From NCBI GenBank assembly GCA_029931535.1, contig JAQPZY010001638.1, positions 4,178,501 to 4,242,500 of the forward strand: 64,000 nucleotides of DNA. Reading direction: 5' to 3'. Under the pieces are notes generated by a model that saw nothing but the letters and a program-made list of their open reading frames with translations, was not told the DNA's origin and did no database searches. Below, piece by piece: positions 23,765-33,093 of the stretch. The DNA comes from Margaritifera margaritifera. Its lineage: Eukaryota > Mollusca > Bivalvia > Unionida > Margaritiferidae. The position numbers were made by a program, and so were the translations under genes. Within the stretch, counting starts at the first letter, position 1. Each line of letters opens with the position of its first letter.

Positions 23765-24240
23765 TTTTTCACTTTCAGAGTGCCTTTGGCAAATGAGGAT
23801 GTGAAAGAACATTTTTTTACCTGAACGTTGATGGATTGGAAATGCTTTCTGTTCATATTCATGTTTGCCCTCATATGGTGCTTGGATGGGAATGTGTGTT
23901 CCATCCATGCACCCAATTGTTTTGGGATAGCCAGGGTTCATTGCAAAGAATTTACCTTTCACATTGTCAATTTCGTCCTGAATTGGCATTTTTATCCAAG
24001 TAGGTACATGGCGTAAAAATGCATTATGACTCGCGTGAAAGTTCTGCATGCTGTTGGTTGTGACGTGCAAATTAACTTGGATATAACATCCTGAAATGTT
24101 CCAGTCGCGTAATAGCGAAGTGTCGAAAGAATTTGCAACACAGGAGTGAGTGCCCCTGTTCGCAACATTGGGTAAACTATGTCATTATGCAGTTCATCTG
24201 CGATGATGAGAATGACATTGCGTGGAATCTAAACTTCATG
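23765..24240 (-). pseudogene. HARBI1-like transposase, frameshifted
   Basis: On the minus strand, GALTPVLQILSTLRYYATG (about 24165-24110) matches the family's LTPE.QLL..LRFYATGSFQ helix block. After a frameshift near 24060-24070, YPKTIGCMDGTHIPI (about 23930-23885) carries the first catalytic Asp of the DDE triad. The downstream Asp and Glu are missing because the frame ends by 23759. Further minus-strand similarity (RDIIMKFRFHAM) reaches about 24270. Non-functional. Confidence 0.78.
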
Positions 24241-24420
24241 ATTATGTCTCTCATCAAAGTTGGGGTCCATAACTGTGTTATGTACTGAATCGCAATATAG
24301 CAATATTGATTGAAAATTTGATGAATGGGTGGGTGGAGTAGTGTCTTTAATAGTGTCAGGGAGCAAGCGACATCTAAGACAAAAAATAGCCATAATATAA
24401 CCATGTTATATCCAAATTCA

Positions 24421-24745
24421 GGTTATAATAAAGCATTATAGCATGGTTCTGTTGTATGTATGCAGTCTGCCTGTGTTTCTTTTTTTCACAATACATAGAT
24501 TTTATCATTATCCTGGCTCCTCTTCTTTCCATCCTGTTGAATATCAAACCTTTAAAAAAATGAGCAGGCACTGTCACATAAAGGTTGCTGCATACAATAT
24601 TTAGGTCTCATCTTGTATATTGAGTTTTAACCTTTAATTAAAAGGGCACCATTTTATAGATACCAGCAGAGTTCACTGTATATTTTCATGACTAAATGAA
24701 ATCTTTTGTCATTCAAACTCTACATTGATCTGCTTTCCATTATAG
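24421..24745 (+). other. MGME1: End of MGME1 intron 1
   Basis: Intron sequence ending in a strong polypyrimidine tract and acceptor (tgctttccattatag, AG at 24744-24745). Confidence 0.7.
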
Positions 24746-24953
24746 ATACACTTCAAAAAGGGATAAATACCCATGACTGCATCAGAAATCAGCTGTTGGG
24801 TCAGAGTATAGACTTGATGCCAGAGAATGAAGGCCACTGGAAGAGTGTACAGCATGTGCTTTCTGATATAGGACAGGTGGTGTATCAGGAGCAAGAGGTG
24901 ATCCACCATGAGCTGTTCTACAAGGGAAAATTCGACTGCATAGCAGCTTATAG
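24746..24953 (+). CDS. MGME1: MGME1 exon 2: first half of the nuclease core
   Basis: This exon encodes residues 194-262 and part of 263. It begins in phase 1 after the acceptor tgctttccattatag and ends in phase 2 at a consensus donor (TATAG|GTAAAG). It carries His203 (INTHDCIRNQLL), aligned with the catalytic His180 of human MGME1. It also carries Asp257 (KGKFDCIAAY), aligned with metal-binding Asp238. The segment VQHVLSDIG matches the family's VQHILKDV. The HELFYKGKFDCIA block matches HETLNYIGLLDCVA. The open frame upstream of 24746 is intronic. It lies between a PIF/Harbinger relic and a 'gctcacctgacc' repeat. Confidence 0.92.
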
Positions 24954-25224
24954 GTAAAGGATGTATCAGTTGTGAGACCAGGGTTTCACTGACAGACCTT
25001 GAGTCTAGTCTTAAATATGTCAGGTATCCAGGAATCTGACAAGATGAAATTTATGTGATTCAAGTCTAATCAAATACAAGGTCTTAAATCCACTTAAATA
25101 TGAGTGTCACAAATTTGGATGCAGTACTGGTCTGTTGAACCATCCTTAAATGTGTCGCCCATCAACCATAAAGTAGGGACTATATCTCTTAATTCTGCGC
25201 AAGTCTCTCTCGCTCTCTCTCATT

Positions 25225-25330
25225 TTTGGCTCACCTGACCATAAGGCCAAGTGAGCTTATGGTATGGCCCTGTGTCTGTTATGCATCATGTGTCGTGTCG
25301 TCTGCCTGTCAGCAGTTGCTTGATGCCACT
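25225..25330 (+). repeat. 'gctcacctgacc' dispersed repeat fragment
   Basis: The phrase gctcacctgaccataaggcc followed by 'aagtgagcttatggtatggc' resembles the head of a widespread invertebrate repeat. It parallels the heads of the tandem-unit elements here ('agaagagcttatgtgatag' near 2860). A short CT-rich tract (25204-25224) precedes it. Confidence 0.45.
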
Positions 25331-25491
25331 CTGGAGTCCATATGTTTGATCCAGTTTCAATAAAAGAGGATCCCTCTTGCATGACACTCAAATTCTCCAC
25401 TTTCATGCCTCTTTCATATCAAACAATCAATCTGCCAAGATCAGTTCTCAAGCATGGTTCCCAGTGCATCACTTGGGCTAGAAGTCCTTAA

Positions 25492-26295
25492 CTCGTTCGG
25501 CCCCGATCCCGCCTATAGGCGTGATCCGTTTTTCTGCATTCAATGGCCGATCCCACCTGTAGTCGTGGTTTGTTTACTGCATTCAATGGCCGATCCCGTC
25601 TACAGTCGTGGTGAATGTGTGTTAGTAACAACGTCTCTGATTGGTTACAATTGGGGTTTTTCCAAGAATCGGACAATATTAAACCTATCAGAAATGATTT
25701 TACTTTCATTTGTGTAAATTTGAATTGTTCATAAGCCAAGGTTACTAATTGAGAGCAGTTTTACTACACGTGTTTCATTCATGAAAAATCGTAAATAATG
25801 GCGGACTTAAGAGTGATATTTGATGAGAGCGAAAACAAGGAATTATTCAGGTTTGATCTCGAAAATATTGAGCAAGCAGAGAAAAGATATGTTCGGCAGT
25901 TGGATATTTTACGAGATTTAGACTCGGACATAGAAGTTTCTGAGATTGAATCGTCAGAAGAAGAGGATGCTGATAGCGACGATGATACAGTTCTTGCGGA
26001 TCTGTAAACTGGAACGATCATCTTCGGTCTGTCCAAATTGATGATTTTAGTGGACAAATAGCTTAAAAAATACATGACTGTGTAGACAAATTTATTTGGA
26101 ACAATTGGTGAAAATTTCAAGGATTTTTATTGGGTATAAGAAGGGAAATTAAGGTAAGAATGAATACATGTGCACGATGTTATAAAAATTTTCTAAATAG
26201 GTAAAAACTCTCTGGGGCACAAGCAGCTAGACACAGCTTAGTGCTGCTGGGGCATAGCAGCAGTGCTACTGATAACAGTGCTGGGGCTGAATGAC
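25492..26295 (+). mobile_element. piggyBac-type element, 804 bp, TTAA-flanked
   Basis: TTAA flanks both sides (25488-25491 and 26296-26299). The ends are 13-bp inverted repeats CTCGTTCGGCCCC and GGGGCTGAATGAC, complementary at 10 of 13 positions. A subterminal 30-odd bp motif ('gcattcaatggccgatccc') is repeated twice near the left end. It contains only the N-terminal acidic part of a transposase, so it is non-autonomous. Confidence 0.8.
25798..26007 (+). pseudogene. piggyBac transposase, acidic N-terminus only
   Basis: The frame starts MADLRVIFDES and is rich in Asp, Glu and Ser (for example SSEEEDADSDDD at about residues 52-63), as is usual for piggyBac N-termini. Just past the stop, in another frame, NWNDHLRSVQIDDFSGQ resembles the W...P...F.G block that opens the transposase core. 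The catalytic Asp residues are absent. Confidence 0.68.
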
Positions 26296-27229
26296 TTAAG
26301 AACCTCCGAGTGAAGCTTTTGAGAACCTTGCACTAAAAGTCATCCTTCTCGCCCAAGCATTGGTGAGGAGGAGTGAAATTCATCCCTTGTCAGTGGAAAA
26401 GGGTTGTTTACAGTTCATTGGTAACTGATTCAGTCTCCTTTGCCACCGGAGTTTCTGGCCAAGAATCAGCTACTTTCTGTAGATCCTGTTCCTTTTGAAA
26501 TCCCCAGTCTTGATCACATCTGTGCTGAGGATCATCAAGATAGCCTCTTTTGCCTAGTTAGAGCTAAGTTTCTATCTGTTTAATGAAATCAAAAGAGAAA
26601 GGGTCAGAATTATCTTTTTCTCCCTCTCAAAGGTACCTCTGATATTTTGTCAGACACCATCTCAAGATGGATTTTTCATACTATTAAAAGAGCTTGTCAA
26701 TCTCACTGAGAGAGAGATTTCTTTCATGACAATCAAAGTCCATGAGGTCAGGCTAGTGCTGCATTTCGGACCTTTCTTAATCATTCTTCTTTGGATAATG
26801 TCATGAAAGCTGCATTCTGGCAGTCTAACTCCACCATGTCATTTTAACTTCGATCAGTGTCACACCATAATGAAGGCATTTATGCATTATGCCTAATTCC
26901 ATCGATCCAACAAGTTATCAAGTATCCTCCAGTCTGCAGTAGAGCACCCTAATGACAGCAATGTTAAATTCACTTTGAAAACTTATCTTAGGCCATTAGT
27001 CTCCCACTGGACTGGCAAATTCAGCAATCAATAATAGTAGGTCATGTATTACTGCTATTAAAATGTAGGGAGGGGGCAACATTTTAATTACTATTTGGAG
27101 GAGGGAATAATCACCTTGGAATGAGGACTAGCTCCAGGAAGAGATATAGCAATGCAATAATAGCAAGTATTACTAAATTGAAACATGTTACCTCCCAAAA
27201 AACTTCATATATTGTGCTTTGCTGACTTG

Positions 27230-28245
27230 TATTCATTTTGTTTTCTTCGGTTCATTTCTCAAGCTCTGTTCATTTTGAAATCATCAAACTAGATGATTGT
27301 ATGCATATCAGTTAGCACCACACCCTTACAACAAATGAAGGTCACTGCCCTACATTTAACATTGTACTTGCTTGGTAAATTTGTTGCACATTTAGCTCCT
27401 GCTTAATATATTATTCTGAACCCTGTATACATACTGTTATAGCTAGAATCATTAAACTTGATGATGGGGTGCATCTTCATGAGCAATACACCCTCCTCAC
27501 AAAAGTATGTCACTGTTATCAATATTTCATGCTTCACTGACTTGGGTTCAATCTGAAACACTGTTCATGCCAGAATCATGAAACTATATGATTTTATGCA
27601 TCTTGACTAGTACCTATATTTCACATTTTACTGGCTTATGTCAAGTTTTTGCATTTAGCTCTTGACCAAATAGGGGTTTTTTTTGCCTCCTGTATGCATA
27701 CTGTTATACCTGGAATCATGAAAATTGGTGGAGGGAGGCATCTCAATGAGTACTACACCCTCATCTCAAAAGTAGGACACTGTGACCCATATTTTACACT
27801 AAACCGACTGGTTAAAAAAATTGTTTCACTTTTCATGCTTGAATCATTATACTAGATGATTATATATCTCTTAGTACCACGCCCATGTAGAGAAAGGTCA
27901 CTGTGACCTACAGTTGACATTTTAGTGGCTTAGATTAATTGTTTGCATTTAGCTTATGACCACCTAGGGTTTTTGCTTGCTGTATGCATACTTTCTTATC
28001 TAGAATCATGACACTTGGCAAGGGGATGCATCTTGATGAGCTCTGCGGTACTTCTTCATTTCAGTAGTAGGTCATTATGGACCATATTTGATGCTTCACC
28101 AGCTTGGGTTAAACTTTGTGTTTGATGTCCATTTCTCAGGCAGTGTTTATGTCAGAATCAAGAAATTGATGGTGATATGCATTTCTATTAGTAACACACC
28201 CTCACGGCTAAAGAAGCTTATCATGGCCTATCTTTCATCTTGGCT
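27230..28245 (+). repeat. Degenerate tandem array, dimeric units
   Basis: Phrases 'agaatcatgaaact', 'gatgattgtatgcatct', 'agtaccacaccctca', 'ggtcactgtgacc' and 'gacttgggttcaa' or 'gtcaagtttttgcatttagc' recur through about 1 kb. Two alternating half-unit types (around 140 bp each) give a period of about 280 bp. Same general architecture as the arrays at 2.4-10.7 and 49.2-51.1 kb, but with its own unit. Confidence 0.6.
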
Positions 28246-30720
28246 TTTGTTAAGGGCTGTTCCATTAAAACTTCTGGATCCACCCACAGAATTTATTTCA
28301 GGTGAAAATCACCCACTGATAGAATTTGTTTTTTATATTCAGGGTCAGATATCCCAAATGGCTGTATTTGCCAGAATGACTGACAAATGAGCTAAAATGA
28401 CCTGATCATTTGCTAACTTAACAATTATATGTATAAAGTTTTACAAATTGCACTTGGTTTCTCTTTGGTTAATATGGATCTTAAAATCAGAGTTACAACT
28501 TCAGTGTGCATTTCCATATTACTGGCTCTTGTAGACCAACTCCAGTTGGGTCATCATGTTTATGATAGATGTAGTGTAAGAGGAGAGGGCTCTTTTCCCC
28601 TATAGCCCTTGCATTAGATAGCCAATATATCGACTGGTCAGTCTCACCTTACATATACACACTTCACATGCCATTGTTCCAGAATGAAATACATATCTAC
28701 ACCTGGCTACCAGATTGAGTGACTAGTCCTGTTCAGTGTGTTAATAGGAAATTTAATTGGATATGACGATAAGTCTTTGCATCTGGTAAAACTTGCTCCT
28801 GTCTTTACTATTGTGAATGTCAATGGCAACATTAAGCTTTGTGGCGTGTGTAGTGGATTGTGAGTATTTCTGGCAGGGTCAGAAACAGACATTCTGAGTG
28901 GTGTTTTTGACCTGTATAAATTATAGTTCTGCCAAGAAATATGTTTTAACATGCCAAGGTGTAGACGTGTCATATTTGCAACACCATGACATGCAAAGAG
29001 GATTGTTGCAAATAACTTTTTCAGTTTGTATTATTGTTTGTTTCTTTCCTTTTTTCTTTAATCTAGTTTTTCTTCTGCGTGCTAATTATCATCAATAGCC
29101 ACACTTACATTCTAAATACTACACTAATTTCTCGATATGATGCTGATATGCTGTTTTGTAGGAGCCATAAAAGTGTAGTAATATACATTGTCCACACTTG
29201 GGGCAATTCAGGCAAAATAGTTGCCTTATTTCACCCACATACACAGAGAAAGCGAAGTTTATTTTCACCCTGCCTCAAGTCGAGGTCAGTCCCCTCGTTT
29301 CTGGCCATTGAAAGCTTTCATATTCCGAGTACAGTATCAATTCTTGTCTTATTTTTTGTTCAGTGAGTGCTGTGAAACAGTTTAAATATAGTAAATTTTT
29401 TTTGTTTTTTGATCAGCTTTTGTGTCAGTTTAAAGATTATTTATGTCTGCAATACATTTCAATCTACAAGATTCCTGCTGAAAAATTCACACATGAAGCA
29501 TGAAGAACTGAGTGAAATTTGATGCCCAATCACAAGCAGATTATTACTCTGGAGGTTTAATTGGCTAATTGCTGGTAAAGGTAAAGAAGTTTTCTTTCAT
29601 ATTTCATCCTGTAAAGGTAGGAAAAGAAGACTTGTGCCTCAATATCTGTTTTTACTGTCTTTGACAAAAGCAGTCATACATCAATGTTGCTGAAGCAAAC
29701 AAAGAAATTGTTTTAAATCTTCATAAACTTCAGTTACTATTTATTGCATATCATACTGGCTCAAATGATCAGTAAAAAGGTCCGTTTTAAGTGATTGTTT
29801 TAAACATTGTAAATTTGGACCTATCTACACTCACTTCTGCCTGTTATCCAATCACTTGGCCCTTTTCTGGTAGGGATCATTTCACATTATACTGACTTAC
29901 ACTAAGTTACACAATAAGATCCATATCTCTAATACCCATCTTAGAGTGAGGACGTGGTCTAAATACTAGCTCTCAGTTTGTTTTCCATTGTTTGTTTTTT
30001 TTTAACAAACTTGAAACGGCATACAATTTAATATCTTCATTTCAGAATACTGTGGCAAAATAATGGCATATCAGAAAATCTTGTCATAATGGCACATAGC
30101 ACAATCCTGGCTATACAGTCCTGACTAAGTTTGGTATAAACCCCCACCCCCTTTTCAAGGCATACAAAACAAAGATAATGGCCAAAAGAATACAAGCCTT
30201 AAAATGCAAAGAAAAATTCTCAGTATAAACTGGACTCCATGACAGTGTCAAATGCCTCAGCTAGAACATCAAGGGACTCAACCTTGGGAAAAAATATTGC
30301 CTCCATTAGTCACCTCTTTTGACAAGGAAGAGGGAGCAATGGGTTTATTTTAAATCCCATGCCCTCAGGGTGACAAGAAACATGCATGACCATGTTTTAA
30401 TTTCAGACTCGTTAAAGTTGACCCGCAAGCTTACAGGTTGATACTTTGCTCATAACAACTCCAGCAAAAATGAAGCAAATACAAGAATAGTTTCAGAAAC
30501 TTTTCTACACTGTACTGCAACTACATTGTATATTTTACATCTTAGATACCGATCAAAAGCACTGCTAAAACAAAGCTTAAACCAAAAAGGAAAAAAAAAT
30601 TACTTTCTACATCTTACATACAGATCACAAATACATATAAATGAACTTTGACTATAGTATACGAGTGTAAAGGTAGTTAATGTTAAATTGAATCTCAAGC
30701 AAACTTGACAAGTTCAGGTA
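28246..30720. other. MGME1 intron 2 stretch, nothing recognised
   Basis: About 2.5 kb of intronic sequence without a convincing gene, domain or repeat boundary. A few short purine- or T-rich runs are present. Confidence 0.5.
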
Positions 30721-31003
30721 TGTCCAGGATATGTACAAAGTTGTCCAGCATATATTGCACAAAGTTGTCCAGGATATATTGTACAAAGTTGTAAAGGATA
30801 TGTTGTACAAAAGTTGTCCAGGATATGTTGTACAAAGTTGTCCAGCATATATTGTACAAAGTTGTCCAGGATATGTTGTACAAAGTTGTCCAGCATATAT
30901 TGTACAAAGTTGTCCAGGATATGTTGTACAAAGTTTTCCAGGATATATTGTACAAAGTTGTCCAGGATATGTACGAAGTTGTCCAGCATATATTGTACAA
31001 AGT
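30721..31003 (+). repeat. 24-bp minisatellite, 12 copies
   Basis: Units of the form tgtccaggatatgttgtaca plus aagt. Two variants (ggatat and gcatat) are interspersed in the order G, C, G, G, G, C, G, C, G, G, G, C. The first and eleventh units are shortened to 21 bp and each is followed by a gcatat unit. Because 24 is a multiple of three, both strands show long frames here; these are not genes. Confidence 0.95.
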
Positions 31004-31640
31004 TGAACATTGTTACCTGAAATTCTTTAAAATGTTCCAGCAAACTCTCATCAGTGTACATAAACTTTAGTGTAACAGCTTCAGCTAAAATATAGTTTAG
31101 CACAGTACCAGAAAACTTTTTCTTTGTGTTTATATTCTTTATCTTAGTTACAGATTACAAACACAAGTCCTTTGACTGTAGTAAAATATAGAATTTTAAA
31201 TAAATAAAGACAAAAGTATATCAACAATCACTGGGTGAACACCCATTTCATCAACTTCAGCAGATACAGTTCCATAAGAATTGTCTCCAGAGAGGAATAA
31301 AATGACTAGCTAACACAGGTTAAAATGACCAGTGGCAACCACGACTAATGAATCTGTGAAGCATATATCAGCTATAGAACATTTTCTTCAGTCACAACCA
31401 CTTTGAAGAAAAATTCACTTTACACTCCTTTCAACTTTTATTCATAGATCCAAAGAATTGACCTTCATTGTGATAAAGTTCTATCACCAAAACGATTGTG
31501 TTAAAAGCAACCATAAGCAAATATTATTTAATGTGTCAACAATGTACATCATGCAGGATGAAACAATACAATTATATCATCCATATCAGCATGTGTCAAT
31601 TTGTTGCATGTTTATTTTCACTATCAAACAATAGGTTGTA
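31004..31640. other. MGME1 intron 2 stretch, nothing recognised
   Basis: AT-rich intronic sequence between the minisatellite and a non-LTR fragment. No feature could be supported. Confidence 0.4.
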
Positions 31641-31679
31641 CTTGATTGTGCCACATCAACAACCACTCCCGTATCACCT

Positions 31680-31965
31680 GGTGTTCTCCAGGTGATAGTA
31701 CTTGGCCCAACTCTGTTCCTGATCTTCATTAAATGACACTTTTGACAACCTACATGCAGCTGCCTGCCTCTTCGTTGATAACTGCATAGTATACCAGCAG
31801 ATCAACAACAACTACACTGATCACCTGCCTCTACAGAAAGATCTCAACACATTGATTAAGTGGAATCACACGTGGCAAATGGAGTTTAACCTCAAGAAAT
31901 GTGCCATCATGCAGGTATCTAGTAAAACATCCAAGCAGCTGTATGTGAGACATTACCAAGAAAAC
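31680..31965 (+). pseudogene. Non-LTR retrotransposon reverse transcriptase fragment
   Basis: Reading across frames, IVLGPTLFLIFIK (about 31695) is the RT motif before the catalytic site. CLFVDNCIVYQQ (about 31767) sits where the family has FADDC.LYR, so the second catalytic Asp reads Asn. KWNHTWQMEFNLKKCAIMQV (about 31859) matches the conserved W...WQM.FN..KC segment of jockey/CR1-like elements. It is truncated at both ends and disabled. Confidence 0.75.
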
Positions 31966-32560
31966 TGACGGGTTTCTTCAATTTGAAAACATGCCTCACA
32001 GATTCATTACATTTTGATAATATATTTAGTAAGCGGACCAGTCTATACTGTAAAAAATAGCGCCAGATGTTGAGTGAAACGGGCTTCATCGATGTGACTC
32101 ATGGATGTTAAACAACTGAAACATCTTAGAGGATAGGGATCTTTTTAAACTTAAAAACTTGTCACATCAGAAAAAGGACAAATCAATAGTGCTTTACAAA
32201 TTTTAAAAGAAGAATATGAGTGATGTGACACAGCACTTAGATTGAGCACATCGTCATGCTCATTGCAGAATTTGTGGACTTTACAATTATTCAGTGAAAT
32301 TTTAGACATGTAGAATAGCTAAAGTGAATGTTGTATATAAATAATCTGTCAATATGTTTTGTGTTTGTATTCTGGTACTAATCCACGTGGATTTTGCCTA
32401 TATTTGACAAGACTTAACCAGCTGCAGATCCAGGCTAGTAGCAAAATTAAATGTACATTTTTCATAAATTTTTCCTGTAATTATGGCATGCAATATACAG
32501 ATTACACTTTTATGCTTAGATTACGTTTTTGTGCCACTTAAATTAGTAATTATGCTTATA
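31966..32560. other. MGME1 intron 2 stretch, nothing recognised
   Basis: AT-rich intronic sequence with no supported feature. Confidence 0.4.
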
Positions 32561-32699
32561 CCTCACTATGGGTTGGCATGTGGTATGTGACAGGCATATT
32601 TTCCCTCCACTTACCTGTCTTCCTTAGAATTCTCCACTGAACATTTAAAAACCAACAAAACACTTTAAACAAACTCAGAATAATGTACACTTGTGCTAT

Positions 32700-33093
32700 T
32701 AATATTTTGGGAGTTGATGTCACTGTCGATCTAATCTGATGAAAATCCAGAAAATTCTCCATCAGAGTCGGTTGCGTAACTTTCTGCTCCTAAAGGCTTC
32801 TCATCGTTTTCCCATCATTTTCAAATTGAAAGAACTCCACTATTTTTTGGCACTATTGAAGTAAAATTGTCTTTCCTTTGTACTGCAATGTTTCCTCTAT
32901 CTATGTAAGCTGAAATTTGATTGGTTAAACTACATGCATAATTTTTTGACATATCGACTCGGCATGCAGGACACGGGTCTAGACTAATACTATCAAAAGC
33001 AACACCCACTATACAAGCATGGTAAACTGTGCCACGTTATCATGGCATACGGGGGATGAGGTAGGTTAAGTACGACACGTCGGGGTTGCAGGG
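32700..33093 (-). mobile_element. Possible piggyBac-type fragment
   Basis: The sequence ends at 33093 in a GGGTTGCAGGG block directly followed by TTAA (33094-33097), which resembles a piggyBac terminus. About 300 bp inside, one minus-strand frame reads SDGEFSGFSSD, like the acidic piggyBac N-terminus. No opposite terminus was identified. Treat as tentative. Confidence 0.35.

Larger units (their letters stand above)
23330..24420. mobile_element. PIF/Harbinger DNA transposon relic (two convergent genes)
   Basis: Two genes typical of this superfamily face each other: a Myb/SANT-like protein on the plus strand and a HARBI1-like transposase on the minus strand. I could not find a convincing TIR pair or 3-bp target duplication, so the limits are approximate. 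The relic ends about 330 bp before MGME1 exon 2. Confidence 0.7.
25330..27190 (+). mobile_element. DIRS-type relic, copy C (recombinase region), split by piggyBac
   Basis: Left of the piggyBac, SASLGLEVL (about 25458-25484) matches the pre-Arg helix of the recombinase. Right of it, EPPSEAFENLALKVILLAQ (about 26301) and an arginine box VRRSEIHPLS (about 26361) continue the domain. HICAEDHQD (about 26516) and the right-end phrase 'ggcaaattcagcaat' (27015) are shared with copy B. The frames are broken and the H-x-x-R box at about 26730 reads HEVRLVL. Confidence 0.72.

Noticed and set aside
24706..24745. MGME1 exon 2 starting at 24706
   Set aside because: A strong acceptor at 24744-24745 gives the correct phase with exon 1; the upstream codons have no family similarity.
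25779..26120. 113-codon minus-strand frame rich in Ser
   Set aside because: Antisense shadow of the acidic piggyBac N-terminus.
30695..31103. Overlapping long open frames on both strands (YNISWTTL-type repeats)
   Set aside because: They arise from the 24-bp minisatellite, whose period is divisible by three; no domain, start context or splice support.
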